The notes below the pieces were generated by a model that did not search any database, was not told where the DNA came from, and was given only the letters and a program-made list of their open reading frames with translations. This document shows positions 1 through 8,030 of a stretch of DNA of 64,000 nt, piece after piece (positions within the stretch are counted from its first letter, which is position 1; each line of letters opens with the position of its first letter). Both the position numbers and the translations under genes were made by a program. Origin of the DNA: Streptomyces sp. CB02058 (GTDB lineage Bacteria > Actinomycetota > Actinomycetes > Streptomycetales > Streptomycetaceae); the NCBI RefSeq assembly GCF_001905505.1, contig NZ_LIPG01000002.1, positions 868,001 to 932,000 on the forward strand. Reading direction: 5' to 3'.

Positions 1-686
1 ACTCGCCGCCCAGCGAGCCCGTGGTCGTCTCCGGCAAGGAGGTCCCCAACGGGGTCGGCATCGAGATCCAGGACGCCGGCAAGGGCCTGAGCGAGGAGCG
101 CAAGCGCGAGGCGGAGCAGTCCATCGCGGGCACCGCGAAGGGCCCCGGCCTCGGCGGGATCTCGGAGGACGCGAACCTGGGTCTGCGCGTCGTGGGCGCC
201 CTGGCACGCCGTTACGGCATCCGGGTCACCTTCGCGGACTCCCCGTGGCTCGGCACCTCGGTGGTCGTGGTGGTTCCGCACAAGTACTTCAGCCACCTCT
301 CGGCCCCCGTGGTCGAGCCGGTCCGGCCCGTCGCGGAACAGGCCGAGCCCGTCCGGGAGGCCCTCGCGGCCGGCCTGCCCGCGGACGGTGCCCCGAGCGC
401 GGTGAGCGCCGGGACCCCCGAGATCACGGACACCACGCCCGGCGGCCTGCCGCGGCGCAGGAGCAGGCGGAGCGACACACCGACGGCCAGGCCGAGCGCC
501 GCCGCCGACCGGACCGTGGAGTCCGTGACCGCAGTGCCGCCGGACGCGTCGTTCGCCGGCCTCGCCGCCTTCGCCACGGCCGGACGTGAGAGCGCCCCGC
601 CCCAGGTGACGACCGAGGACGCCGGCCCGGGCGTTCGCGAGACGACTGCCGGACGCGAGTCCAACCGCACGGAAGAGAGCGACTAG
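1..686 (+). CDS. cvnA: Conservon sensor kinase CvnA, C-terminal part (5' end outside window)
   Basis: The reading frame is open from the left edge (codons in phase with base 3) to TAG at 684-686, so the start and the sensory N-terminus are outside the window. The visible part starts inside a GHKL-type ATPase domain: a G1-like box EIQDAGKGL is followed by LGLRVVGALARRYGIRV and GTSVVVVVPHKYF, the usual end of an actinobacterial nitrate/sulfonate-sensing type kinase fold. A low-complexity Ala/Pro/Thr tail of about 120 residues follows, as in CvnA proteins. cvnB starts 5 bases downstream, and the cvnB-cvnC-cvnD-P450 order identifies the gene. Known role of the family: membrane-associated partner of the CvnB/C/D complex, which is compared with a G-protein-coupled system. 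The signal it senses is unknown. Confidence 0.9.
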   Translation, partial: SPPSEPVVVSGKEVPNGVGIEIQDAGKGLSEERKREAEQSIAGTAKGPGLGGISEDANLGLRVVGALARRYGIRVTFADSPWLGTSVVVVVPHKYFSHLSAPVVEPVRPVAEQAEPVREALAAGLPADGAPSAVSAGTPEITDTTPGGLPRRRSRRSDTPTARPSAAADRTVESVTAVPPDASFAGLAAFATAGRESAPPQVTTEDAGPGVRETTAGRESNRTEESD

Positions 687-691
687 TCCAC

Positions 692-1102
692 ATGACGCAA
701 CAGGGAACCGACGTGAGCTGGGCGCTCCGCGATCTGACGGAGAGCATCCGGGAGATCCGCTTCGCCCTCGTGGCCTCCAGCGACGGCAAGGCCATCACCT
801 CCTACGGGGCGGACGACCCCGACGACGTGGACCGCTTCGCCGCCGTGGTCGCGGGACTCCAGGCGCTCGCGCAGCCGGTCGCCGAGCAATTCCCCAAGTA
901 CGCCGGGCAGCTCCGTCTCGCGATGATCGAGGTCGACGGCGGTCACCTCTTCGTCGTACGGGCCGGCGTGGAGACGTACCTCGGAGTCCTCGCGAGGGAG
1001 GGGCTCGACCAGGGCCTGCTCGGTCACCAGATGAGGGACCTGGCGCGAAGGATGGGTGAGCTTCTCGGCACCAGCCCGCGCCTGGAGGAGCACTCTGGAT
1101 GA
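692..1102 (+). CDS. cvnB: Conservon roadblock/LC7 protein CvnB
   Basis: 136 residues, all roadblock/LC7 fold: ALRDLTESIREIRFALVASSDG at the N-terminus and LRLAMIEVDGGHLFVVRAG in the middle. These are the hallmark strands of actinobacterial CvnB (MglB-like) proteins. Members of this family act as GTPase-activating or scaffold partners of the small GTPase CvnD. The gene starts 5 bases after cvnA and its TGA overlaps the cvnC ATG (ATGA at 1099-1102), so translation is probably coupled. Length and order are typical for a conservon. Confidence 0.93.
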   Translation: MTQQGTDVSWALRDLTESIREIRFALVASSDGKAITSYGADDPDDVDRFAAVVAGLQALAQPVAEQFPKYAGQLRLAMIEVDGGHLFVVRAGVETYLGVLAREGLDQGLLGHQMRDLARRMGELLGTSPRLEEHSG

Positions 1103-1470
1103 GTGGTCCCCGCCGGCCCACGGACCCGCCCGGTCTCGAGCGCTACTACGTCCTCACCGGGGGGCGCAGCGGACCGGGTGGTTCGGCGTCGACCCTGGAC
1201 GTGGCGACCCTCATCATCTCCCGTGCCGCAGCCGTGCCCGGCCTGCAGCACGAGCACGAGGAGATACTCCGGCGCTGCCGCGATCCGCTGTCGGTGGCCG
1301 AACTCGGCGCCCATCTCGGATTGCCCTTCAACATTCTCGCGGTGCTCCTCGCCGATCTGCTGGACGCAGGACGCGTCGAGGCCCGCGATCCCATCCCGGC
1401 GTCAGGAGCCGGCCGCGGGCCCGACCTCGCGCTCCTTGAGGAGGTACTCAGTGGACTTCAAAGGCTTTGA
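1099..1470 (+). CDS. cvnC: Conservon DUF742 protein CvnC
   Basis: 123 residues with the DUF742 pattern: an N-terminal RPTDPPGLERYYVLTGGRS, then an HTH-like segment around residues 52-90 (EHEEILRRCRDPLSVAELGAHLGLP followed by FNILAVLLADLLDAGRVEAR). DUF742 proteins are always found in conservons and are thought to bind CvnB/CvnD or the membrane kinase. The biochemical role is not settled. The start ATG overlaps the cvnB stop by 4 bases. The 3' end overlaps cvnD by 20 bases, with the cvnD GTG at 1451 lying inside cvnC. Confidence 0.92.
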   Translation: MSGPRRPTDPPGLERYYVLTGGRSGPGGSASTLDVATLIISRAAAVPGLQHEHEEILRRCRDPLSVAELGAHLGLPFNILAVLLADLLDAGRVEARDPIPASGAGRGPDLALLEEVLSGLQRL

Positions 1471-2056
1471 CCGCCCCGACCAGGCGGCCGGAGGCGGCAC
1501 CCGCTCGGTGAAGGTGATGATCGCCGGCGGTTTCGGTACCGGGAAAACCACCCTGGTGCGCTCGGTCAGCGACATCAAGCCGCTCACCACCGAGGAGACG
1601 CTGACCCAGGCCAGCGTGGACGTCGACGACCTGATCGGGGTGGCGGACAAGCAGGAGACCACCGTCAGCCTCGACTTCGGGAAGATCGGCATCAACGAGG
1701 AGCTGGTGCTGTACCTGTTCGGGACACCGGGCCAGGAGCGCTTCTGGTTCCTGTGGAACGGCCTGTTCAAGGGCGCCCTCGGGGCCGTGGTCCTGGTGGA
1801 CACCCGGCGGCTGGCGTCCAGCTTCCGGGCGATCGAGGAGATGGAGCGGCAGGACGTGCCCTTCGTCATCGCCCTCAACGTCTTCCCCGACTCCAAGGAC
1901 CACCCGATCGAAGAGATCCGCGACGCCCTGGACATACCCGAGCACACCCCCGTCGTGACCTGCGACGCCCGTGACCGGACCTCGAGCCGCGATGTGCTGA
2001 TCGCGCTGATCCGCCATCTCAAGGCGCGCTCCGCCGTCGCTCTGGAGCCCCGATGA
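1451..2056 (+). CDS. cvnD: Conservon small GTPase CvnD
   Basis: 201 residues from GTG at 1451, which is preceded by CTTGAGGAGG-type Shine-Dalgarno sequence. An in-frame ATG at 1103 gives a longer reading frame, but that part is only a shadow of cvnC. The P-loop is GGFGTGKTT (residues 26-34), the G3 motif is FGTPGQERF near residue 90, and the NKxD box is replaced by LNVFPDS, as is usual in CvnD/MglA-like GTPases. The protein should bind GTP and cycle with CvnB. It overlaps cvnC upstream and the P450 downstream (ATGA at 2053-2056), so the five genes form one operon. Confidence 0.94.
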   Translation: MDFKGFDRPDQAAGGGTRSVKVMIAGGFGTGKTTLVRSVSDIKPLTTEETLTQASVDVDDLIGVADKQETTVSLDFGKIGINEELVLYLFGTPGQERFWFLWNGLFKGALGAVVLVDTRRLASSFRAIEEMERQDVPFVIALNVFPDSKDHPIEEIRDALDIPEHTPVVTCDARDRTSSRDVLIALIRHLKARSAVALEPR

Positions 2057-3321
2057 CCGATCGCCAGGAGAACGACGCGGGTGCTCCCCGCGGCTGCCCC
2101 GTCGCGCACGGCGGCGGGGACGCGCTCACCCGGCTGTACGGGCCGGACGCGGCGCTCGACCCGCAGGGCATCTACGGACGGCTCCGCAAGGAGTACGGCG
2201 CCGTGGCGCCGGTCCTCCTGGAGGGCGACGTCCGCGCCTGGCTGGTCCTCGGCTACCGCGAGAGCCGGCGCGTGCTCGACAACCCCCTCCAGTTCAGCCG
2301 GGACTCGCGCATCTGGCGGGACTGGAACGACGGAGGCGTCGAGGAGGACTCGCCGCTGATCCAGATGCTCGGCTGGCGTCCCGACTGCGTGTCCCAGGAC
2401 GGCGAGCCGCACCGCAGGCTGCGCAGGGCGGTCACCGACAACCTGGACACCCTGGCGGGGCGCGGTATCCGGCGCCATGTCACGCACTTCGCGAACAAGC
2501 AGATCGACGCGTTCGCCGGCGAGGGCAGGGCCGACCTGGTGGGTGACTACGCCGAGTACCTGCCGATGCTCGTGCTGACCCGGCTGTTCGGACTCCCGGC
2601 CGCCGAGGGCCGCAGCCTCGCGGTCTCCTGCGCCCAGGTCATCAAGGGCGGGCCGGACGCCATGGCCCACAACGACCGGATCATGGAGATCCTCGGGGAA
2701 CTCGCCGAGCGCAAGCGCCAGGAGCCGGGCCCCGACTTCACCACCGGGCTGCTCGCCCACACCGCGGGCCTCGACGAGGGCGAGATCCTCAGCCATCTGC
2801 GTCTGGTGCTGATCACCGCGCACACCACCACCAGCAACCTGCTGGCCCGGGTGCTCGAGCTGGTCTTCACCGACTCCTCCCGCCTCGCGGGACTCGTCAG
2901 CGGCCAGCGGGCCGTCTCCGAGGTCGTCGAGGAGGCGCTGTGGAGCACCCCGCCGCTGGCGGTCCTCCCGGGCCGTTTCGCGACCTCCGACCTCGAACTC
3001 GGCGGTACGCAGATCAAGGAGGGCGACCTGCTGGTGCTCGGGCTCGCCGCCGGCAACCTCGACCCGGACATCCGGCCGGACTCGGGGGTCTCCGTGCACG
3101 GCAACCAGTCGCACCTGGCGTTCAGCGGCGGTCCTCACGAGTGCCCCGGCCAGGGCATCGGCCAGGCCATCATCGAGACGGCGGTCGACGTCCTGCTGCA
3201 CCGGCTGCCCGGACTCCGCCTGGCCGTCCCCGCGGACGACCTCACCTCGACCGCCTCCACCTGGGAGGCGCGTCTGGACAGCCTGCCGGTCGAGTTCACC
3301 GCGCAGGGCGCCGGGGCCTGA
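2053..3321 (+). CDS. Conservon-linked cytochrome P450, CYP157-like, lacking ExxR
   Basis: 422 residues, a soluble bacterial class I P450. The heme-binding loop FSGGPHECPGQ carries the axial Cys at residue 364. The I-helix reads LITAHTTTSNLL, with the oxygen-activating Thr pair kept but His in place of the usual Gly. The K-helix, where ExxR is otherwise nearly universal, reads VVEEALWSTPP (E294-A-L-W297), so the Arg is Trp. The CYP157 family of Streptomyces, which lies downstream of conservons, is known for losing this motif, so I assign the gene there. The start overlaps the cvnD stop by 4 bases. Substrate is unknown. An electron-supply ferredoxin gene is not seen nearby. Confidence 0.92.
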   Translation: MTDRQENDAGAPRGCPVAHGGGDALTRLYGPDAALDPQGIYGRLRKEYGAVAPVLLEGDVRAWLVLGYRESRRVLDNPLQFSRDSRIWRDWNDGGVEEDSPLIQMLGWRPDCVSQDGEPHRRLRRAVTDNLDTLAGRGIRRHVTHFANKQIDAFAGEGRADLVGDYAEYLPMLVLTRLFGLPAAEGRSLAVSCAQVIKGGPDAMAHNDRIMEILGELAERKRQEPGPDFTTGLLAHTAGLDEGEILSHLRLVLITAHTTTSNLLARVLELVFTDSSRLAGLVSGQRAVSEVVEEALWSTPPLAVLPGRFATSDLELGGTQIKEGDLLVLGLAAGNLDPDIRPDSGVSVHGNQSHLAFSGGPHECPGQGIGQAIIETAVDVLLHRLPGLRLAVPADDLTSTASTWEARLDSLPVEFTAQGAGA

Positions 3322-3354
3322 GCGCGTCTCGCGCCGCGGCTGTCGTCCGGCCCG

Positions 3355-3378
3355 CCCGGCCCGCTCCGGCGGGCCGGG
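3355..3378. terminator. Hairpin between convergent P450 and terpene synthase genes
   Basis: Perfect 10-bp arms CCCGGCCCGC (3355-3364) and GCGGGCCGGG (3369-3378) with a 4-base loop TCCG. It lies 33 bases after the P450 stop and 9 bases from the end of the terpene synthase, so it can serve both strands. There is no T-run, which is usual for Streptomyces. Confidence 0.6.
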
Positions 3379-3387
3379 CTCCCGGCG

Positions 3388-4419
3388 TCAGACGGCGAGC
3401 AGATCGTCCAGCGATCCCCGTCCGGCCAGCTCGGCGGTCGCCGCCGGGCCCTCCTTCGCGGCGGAGTAGCGGCCCGAGGTCAGCGCCCACTCGTAGTTGC
3501 CGTTGATCCAGTGCTGGATGGCTTCCACACCCATCCGGACCTGGTCCCGCTGCTCGGTTCCGAGACCGAGCTCCTCGCACATCCCCGGGACGAGCGCCTC
3601 CAGTTCGAGGTACTCGTCGAGGCACTCGGTGGTCATCCGGTACGCCTCGTCGGCGGCCTCCTCCCAGCTGCACCCGCGCTCCCGGTGCAGCACGGCGATG
3701 AGGTTGTGGCCGTCGCCCCGGCGCTTCTCGCGCTCGAAGGAGTGGATGTCGTTCATGAACCCGATGGTGTCCGCGGCCAGATCGCGCATCCGCACCATCA
3801 GCCCGTGCGCCTGCACCTGGGCCGGCACCTCGAAACCGCGGCTGCGCTCACCCGCGTCGATGCTGTGGTGGATGCCGACCGTGCGGCGGCGGAACTCCGC
3901 GTACTCCTCGATGCCCAGCGTTCCCGCCCTGCCCTTGGCCGCGAGGTCGACCTCCTCGGTGTGCGCCACGAGGAAGCGCCCCCAGGACGCGGCGAACCGG
4001 GTGCGCCACGTCAGGGACATGCCGTCCGAGAGGTGGGCCCACACCTCGGCCCACGCGGTGGTGATGGGGCAGACCACGCGGGGCGGCGTTCCGGCGGGGC
4101 GCAGCGGTGTGGCTATCAGTTCCCGCGCGACCTCGGCTATGCGGTCCGCGCGGTCGGGGCTCCCGGAGTCGAACTGGTCGTCGAACAGGAAGGCCAGGGA
4201 GAACCAGTTCATCAGGACGACCATGTCATCGGCCGAGGCGTACGGGTACGTCCGCGCCGCCGCCTGGGGCAGGTCCCAGGACTGATACTCCTCGAACCCC
4301 GCCTGGCTGCGCACCAGGCCCATCTCCCAGACCCAGCGGAGGTGCTGCTCCCGTGCGCGGGCCAGGTGCTCGCTCACCGGGGTGTCGAAGGGGAGGTCGA
4401 ATGTGACGTCCTGCGGCAT
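3388..4419 (-). CDS. Class I sesquiterpene synthase, probably cadinane type (epicubenol synthase-like)
   Basis: 343 residues from ATG at 4419, chosen because AGAGAGG lies 6 bases upstream; an in-frame ATG at 4425 is too close to it. The metal-binding motifs are both intact: DDQFD at residues 80-84 and NDIHSFERE at 223-231, with a C-terminal SGRY. The enzyme should ionise farnesyl diphosphate with three Mg2+ ions and cyclise it in the cytosol. The N-terminus MPQDVTFDLPF and the HHSIDAGERSRGFEVPAQ region match what I remember of Streptomyces griseus (+)-epicubenol synthase, but the product cannot be read from sequence. The gene converges on the conservon P450, which could oxidise the product; that is inference. 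Confidence 0.9.
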   Translation of the reverse strand: MPQDVTFDLPFDTPVSEHLARAREQHLRWVWEMGLVRSQAGFEEYQSWDLPQAAARTYPYASADDMVVLMNWFSLAFLFDDQFDSGSPDRADRIAEVARELIATPLRPAGTPPRVVCPITTAWAEVWAHLSDGMSLTWRTRFAASWGRFLVAHTEEVDLAAKGRAGTLGIEEYAEFRRRTVGIHHSIDAGERSRGFEVPAQVQAHGLMVRMRDLAADTIGFMNDIHSFEREKRRGDGHNLIAVLHRERGCSWEEAADEAYRMTTECLDEYLELEALVPGMCEELGLGTEQRDQVRMGVEAIQHWINGNYEWALTSGRYSAAKEGPAATAELAGRGSLDDLLAV

Positions 4420-4474
4420 TGGCATCCTCTCTTGAGACGATTCACAGGCCCCCGCCCCCGTGACCGGGCGATCG

Positions 4475-4530
4475 AAATTGATGCCCATTGACTTGAAGTG
4501 CGCGTTTTGAGCCACAAATTGATGGCCCAT
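4475..4530. promoter_or_regulatory. Paired direct repeats upstream of the terpene synthase
   Basis: AAATTGATGCCCAT at 4475-4488 recurs as AAATTGATGGCCCAT at 4516-4530, one extra G apart. The copies start 41 bases apart, close to four helical turns. They lie 56-111 bases upstream of the terpene synthase ATG in a stretch that is clearly less G+C rich than its surroundings (4470-4600). A regulator binding one face of the DNA would fit. No -10/-35 pair could be assigned with confidence. Confidence 0.4.
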
Positions 4531-4634
4531 CATGCGCGCCCTCATGCTGCCCAGACACTAAACGATCTATGCAGCAAGATCGCCTCGAAGAAGATCTTCC
4601 GGAACCGCCGCCTCCACGCCGTGGTGCAGCGGGG

Positions 4635-5063
4635 TCAGATCCGGCCCAGATCCGAGCTGAGCCAGCGCTGGGGGCGCATGTGGACGACCACCTGCTCGCC
4701 GTGGTTGCTCCAGGCGAAGTCGACGTAGCCCTCCACCTTCTCGGCGGGGAGGTAGCGGGAGGACATCTCCACCAGCTGCTCACGGGTGGCGGGCAGGGTG
4801 GCGATGACCGGGCCCTCGACGGAGACGTAGCGGATGGTCGGCGTGAGGCGTTCCGCCATGATGCTGAAGCGGCCCGCGGCGGCGATGGCCCGCCCCTTGC
4901 GGGAGTCGCGCCCCGTCATGATCCACAGGTCGCCGCCGGGTGCGTACTGGTACCAGATGGGCACGGTGAGCGGCGCCCGGTCCTCCTCGTTCGCGTCCAC
5001 GGCCAGGGCGCCGATGTGCGGTTCGGCCAGGAACAGTTCACGCTCGGTGCGGGTCAAAGCCAT
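4635..5063 (-). CDS. Pyridoxamine 5'-phosphate oxidase-fold (PPOX class) protein
   Basis: 142 residues from ATG at 5063, preceded by GAGGAG 6 bases upstream. The split-barrel FMN/F420-binding fold is seen in the order IGALAVDANEEDRAPLTVPIWYQYAPGGDLWIMTG (strand pair contacting the cofactor), DSRKGRAIAAAGRFSIMAE (the SRK... phosphate-binding segment) and IRYVSVEGPVIA. In actinobacteria such short PPOX proteins usually bind FMN, F420 or heme breakdown products. The exact substrate is unknown. The longer upstream reading frame lacks a ribosome site. The gene points toward the terpene synthase, but 215 bases separate them. Confidence 0.8.
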   Translation of the reverse strand: MALTRTERELFLAEPHIGALAVDANEEDRAPLTVPIWYQYAPGGDLWIMTGRDSRKGRAIAAAGRFSIMAERLTPTIRYVSVEGPVIATLPATREQLVEMSSRYLPAEKVEGYVDFAWSNHGEQVVVHMRPQRWLSSDLGRI

Positions 5064-5233
5064 GGCGGACTCCTCGGGTGATCGGGGGACGATGCCTCGA
5101 AGGCGCATTATGCAACGCTTGCCCCGGATCGGCGGTGGAGTCACACGCCTGCCGGGTCCGTCCGTTCCCGGGCGCCGGACCGGTGGACGTCCTTGGTATA
5201 CCTGGGCTTTCACCGACGGAGGGGAGCGGGACG

Positions 5234-5716
5234 ATGGCTCGGGAACTGCCCGTACGGCTGCGGGCGGCGGCGGCCGGCGACGCGGGGGCGATCACCGGGA
5301 TCTTCCTCGCCTCGCGGGCCGCCGCGCTGCCCTGTCTGCCACGGGTGCACAGCGACGCGGACACCCTCGCCTGGATCACGCATGTCGTGCTGCCCGGCAG
5401 CCGGGTGTGGGTGGCCGAGGGGGAGGCCGGGGAGCTGCTCGGCTTCGCGTCGCTGGACGGGGACGAGCTCGACCAGCTCTACGTGCACCCCGGCGCACTG
5501 CGGCGCGGCATCGGGACGCTGCTCCTGGCGCGCGTGAAGGAGACCTCGCGCGGGGAGCTCGGGCTGTACACCTTCCGCCGGAACACCGCGGCGCGCGCCT
5601 TCTACGAGCGGCACGGCTTCGTCGCCGTGGCGTACGACGACGGCAGCCGCAACGAGGAGAACGAGCCGGACGTGCTCTACCGGTGGAGCGGCGGGGCGGG
5701 CCCCGCGGCCGGATGA
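5234..5716 (+). CDS. GNAT family N-acetyltransferase
   Basis: 160 residues from ATG at 5234 with GGAGGGGAG upstream. The fold reads from the N-terminal VRLRAAAAGDAGAITGIFLAS, through LDQLYVHPGALRRGIGTLLL (motif A, pyrophosphate-binding RRGIGT), to LYTFRRNTAARAFYERHGFVAV (motif B with the typical N..AR.FYE..GF). It transfers acetyl from acetyl-CoA to an unknown amine. It is divergent from the PPOX gene, with 170 bases between the two starts, and has no other linked gene. Confidence 0.85.
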   Translation: MARELPVRLRAAAAGDAGAITGIFLASRAAALPCLPRVHSDADTLAWITHVVLPGSRVWVAEGEAGELLGFASLDGDELDQLYVHPGALRRGIGTLLLARVKETSRGELGLYTFRRNTAARAFYERHGFVAVAYDDGSRNEENEPDVLYRWSGGAGPAAG

Positions 5717-5848
5717 CCGGCGGGCGGCCCAGGCGCGTCATCCGCCACACCGTGCGCCGGCGCACCGGCTTCCGCGGGCCGCCTCGGCTCTCCCGGGGGC
5801 CGGGCGGCTGCGGGCGCCGCGGTGCCCGCGATCGTGAGCCCCTGGTGT

Positions 5849-6430
5849 TCAGTCGCCCGTGGGCGCCCGGTCATCCGGAGGCCGGGCGTCGTCCAGGCGG
5901 GCGTACATCAGTATGTCCCGGCGGCGGCCCCCGATCTCCTGCCAGCCGCGCAGCAGGCCCTCGCGTTCGTAGCCCGCGCTCTCGGCGGTCCGGAGCGAGG
6001 CCGTGTTCCACGGTTCGACGAGGAGCTGGACCCGGGGGATGCGCAGTTCGTGCAGGGCCCAGGTGGTGACCGTGCGCAGGGCCGCTCCCGCGACTCCCTG
6101 GCGGCGGGCGGTTCCGGTCATCCAGTAGCCGAGCGAGGCCCTGCCCTCGTCCGCGTCCCTGAGCCAGAGGCCGATGGAGCCGACCGGGCGCCGGTCGCGG
6201 GTGCGGGCGATGGTGAACGGGTATCCGGCGCCGGTCGCGGCCCGGTCCCACTGGCGCCGGACATAGGCCTGCGCCCCCTCGTCGGAGTACGGCGAGGGGA
6301 CGGTGGTGATCAGAGGGATGTAGTCGTCCTTCGCCGCCTCGCGCAGGAGCGGCAGGTCGCTCATCTCCCAGGGGCGCAGGACGAAATCGGCTCCGGCGGT
6401 CATGCTGGGGACGGTCAGCGCTTGTGCCAT
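5849..6430 (-). CDS. GNAT acetyltransferase, RimJ/RimL type
   Basis: 193 residues if translation begins at ATG 6430; an alternative ATG lies at 6439, and GGCAGG just upstream could serve either. Features: FVLRPWEMSDLPLLREAA at the start, a middle SIGLWLRDADEGRASLGYWMTGTARRQGVAGAALRTV (acetyl-CoA loop RRQGVAG), and the RimJ/L signature VEPWNTASLRTAESAGYEREGLLRGWQEIGGRRRD near the end. This family acetylates ribosomal protein N-termini, antibiotics or small amines; the substrate is unknown. It follows the MFS gene in the same direction after 44 bases and may be cotranscribed with it. Confidence 0.85.
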   Translation of the reverse strand: MAQALTVPSMTAGADFVLRPWEMSDLPLLREAAKDDYIPLITTVPSPYSDEGAQAYVRRQWDRAATGAGYPFTIARTRDRRPVGSIGLWLRDADEGRASLGYWMTGTARRQGVAGAALRTVTTWALHELRIPRVQLLVEPWNTASLRTAESAGYEREGLLRGWQEIGGRRRDILMYARLDDARPPDDRAPTGD

Positions 6431-6474
6431 GGGCGTCATCCTGCCGCCCGTCCCCTCCCGCACCCGCGCCCGAC

Positions 6475-7923
6475 TCACCCGGCGGACGCCCGCTCGCCCG
6501 GCCTGGCGAGGAACACCCCGGCCAGCAGAGCGCCCGCCAGCACCAGTGCCGAGTTGACGAGGACGGCCGCCGACACGCCCGACAGCACCGCGTCGGGCCC
6601 GGTCGCCGTGCCCATCCGGGCGGTGACGATCGCGCTCATCACCGGGATGCCCATCGTGATGCCGACCTGCTGGGTCATCGTGGCCAGCCCGGTCGCGAGC
6701 CCCTGCTCCTCGTCGGGGAGGCCCGAGGTGGCGGTGACCATGAAGCCCACGATCATCAGCATGTTGCCGACGCCGCCGACGAACGTCGCGGCCAGCAGCA
6801 GCGCGATCCAGCCGCCCGAGGTGCCGAGCGCCACCAGGGAGAGGGTGGCGACGGCCTGGGTGATGCCGCCGACGGCGATGGTGCGGCGGTTGCCGAACCG
6901 GCCGACCGCCCGGCCGCCGAGCATGCCGCCGGCCACGGTGCCGATCCCGAGGACGCCGAAGGCGAGGCCGGTCGCGAGGGGGGAGTAGCCCAGCACCTCC
7001 TGGAGGTAGAGCGTCAGCAGGAAGACCAGGGAGGTCTCGGTGACGAAGGCGATCAGCCCGGTGGTGTTGCCCCAGACGACGCTGCGGCGCCCGAGGATGT
7101 GTACGGGTACCAGCGGCGCGGCCGCCCGCTTCTCGACGAACCAGAAGCCGACCAGCAGCGCCGCGCCGGCCAGGAGCGCCGTCAGTGTGGTGGGCGTGGT
7201 CCAGCCGGACTCGCCCGCCTGCGTCAGCCCGTACACGAGCAGGAGCAGGCCGCCGGTGACGGTCGCGGCGCCCGGCACGTCGAGCTTCGGGCGCTCGGTG
7301 GGCCGCGAGTCGCTGATCACGGACGGTGCGAGGGCGACGACGAGCGCGGCGACGGGGACGTTGACGAAGAAGGCCCAGCGCCAGGAGAGCAGGTCGGTCA
7401 GCAGCCCGCCGAGGATCGCGCCCGCGGTGAAACCGGCGGACATCAGGGCGCCGTTGAGGCCGAGCGCGCGTTCGCGCAGCGGGCCCTCCTTGAACGCCGT
7501 GGTCAGCAGGGCCAGTCCGGCCGGGGTGACGGCCGCTGTCGCCAGGCCCTGGAGCACCCGCGCGGTGAGCAGGACCTCGGGCGAGGTGGCGAGCCCGCCG
7601 AGCACGGAGGAGAGGCCCAGGAGGACCATTCCGCCCATGAACAGGCGCTTACGGCCCACGAGATCGGCGACGCGCCCGAACAGCAGCGTGAACCCGGCCG
7701 CCGCGAGCGCGAAGGACGTGGCGATCCACTGGAGGTGGGCCAGGGTGAACCCGAGGCCCTCGCCGACGGCGGGCAGGGCGACGTTCAGGATGGAGAAGTC
7801 CACGGCGATCATGAACTGTGCGCCGAGGAGGAGGACGAGGACGAGCTTCTGCCGGCCGGTCATACGGACGACGGGCGCCCGAGGGGGCGCGGCGACGGGT
7901 GCCGTGCTGCTGGATGTGGACAT
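6475..7923 (-). CDS. MFS drug exporter, DHA2 (EmrB/QacA) family
   Basis: 482 residues, about 14 membrane segments. Start of the membrane part is LVLVLLLGAQFMIAVDFSILNVALPAVGEGLGF (DHA2 motif D1-like), followed by the motif A loop GRVADLVGRKRLFMGG and the motif C region TAGAILGGLLTDLLSWRWAFFVNVP. It should export a hydrophobic compound by proton antiport across the cytoplasmic membrane. A TetR gene diverges 107 bases away with a 10-bp-arm palindrome between the starts, so the pump is probably repressed by that TetR protein and induced by its substrate. Confidence 0.92.
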   Translation of the reverse strand: MSTSSSTAPVAAPPRAPVVRMTGRQKLVLVLLLGAQFMIAVDFSILNVALPAVGEGLGFTLAHLQWIATSFALAAAGFTLLFGRVADLVGRKRLFMGGMVLLGLSSVLGGLATSPEVLLTARVLQGLATAAVTPAGLALLTTAFKEGPLRERALGLNGALMSAGFTAGAILGGLLTDLLSWRWAFFVNVPVAALVVALAPSVISDSRPTERPKLDVPGAATVTGGLLLLVYGLTQAGESGWTTPTTLTALLAGAALLVGFWFVEKRAAAPLVPVHILGRRSVVWGNTTGLIAFVTETSLVFLLTLYLQEVLGYSPLATGLAFGVLGIGTVAGGMLGGRAVGRFGNRRTIAVGGITQAVATLSLVALGTSGGWIALLLAATFVGGVGNMLMIVGFMVTATSGLPDEEQGLATGLATMTQQVGITMGIPVMSAIVTARMGTATGPDAVLSGVSAAVLVNSALVLAGALLAGVFLARPGERASAG

Positions 7924-7951
7924 GAGGTGCCCTTTCCTGGAGTCCCACGAG

Positions 7952-7979
7952 TCTTAACGGATCTGCGGTTCCGTTAAGA
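7952..7979. promoter_or_regulatory. TetR operator candidate between MFS and TetR genes
   Basis: Perfect inverted repeat TCTTAACGGA (7952-7961) and TCCGTTAAGA (7970-7979) with an 8-base centre, unusually A+T rich for this genome. It is 28 bases from the MFS start and 51 bases from the tetR start, well placed to repress both divergent promoters. Confidence 0.7.
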
Positions 7980-8030
7980 TGGGCATCACCGTAGCAGGGA
8001 ATGGTCGACTAATGGAACTGGAGACCCGTT

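Noticed and set aside
1103..2056. Long frame reading upstream of cvnD through cvnC (317 codons)
   Set aside because: Only the part from GTG 1451 is GTPase sequence; the upstream part lies over cvnC in another frame and has shadow-like Arg/Ser-rich content.
1402..3201. 599-codon minus-strand frame opposite cvnD and the P450
   Set aside because: It is the antisense shadow of two well-supported genes and has no domain content of its own.
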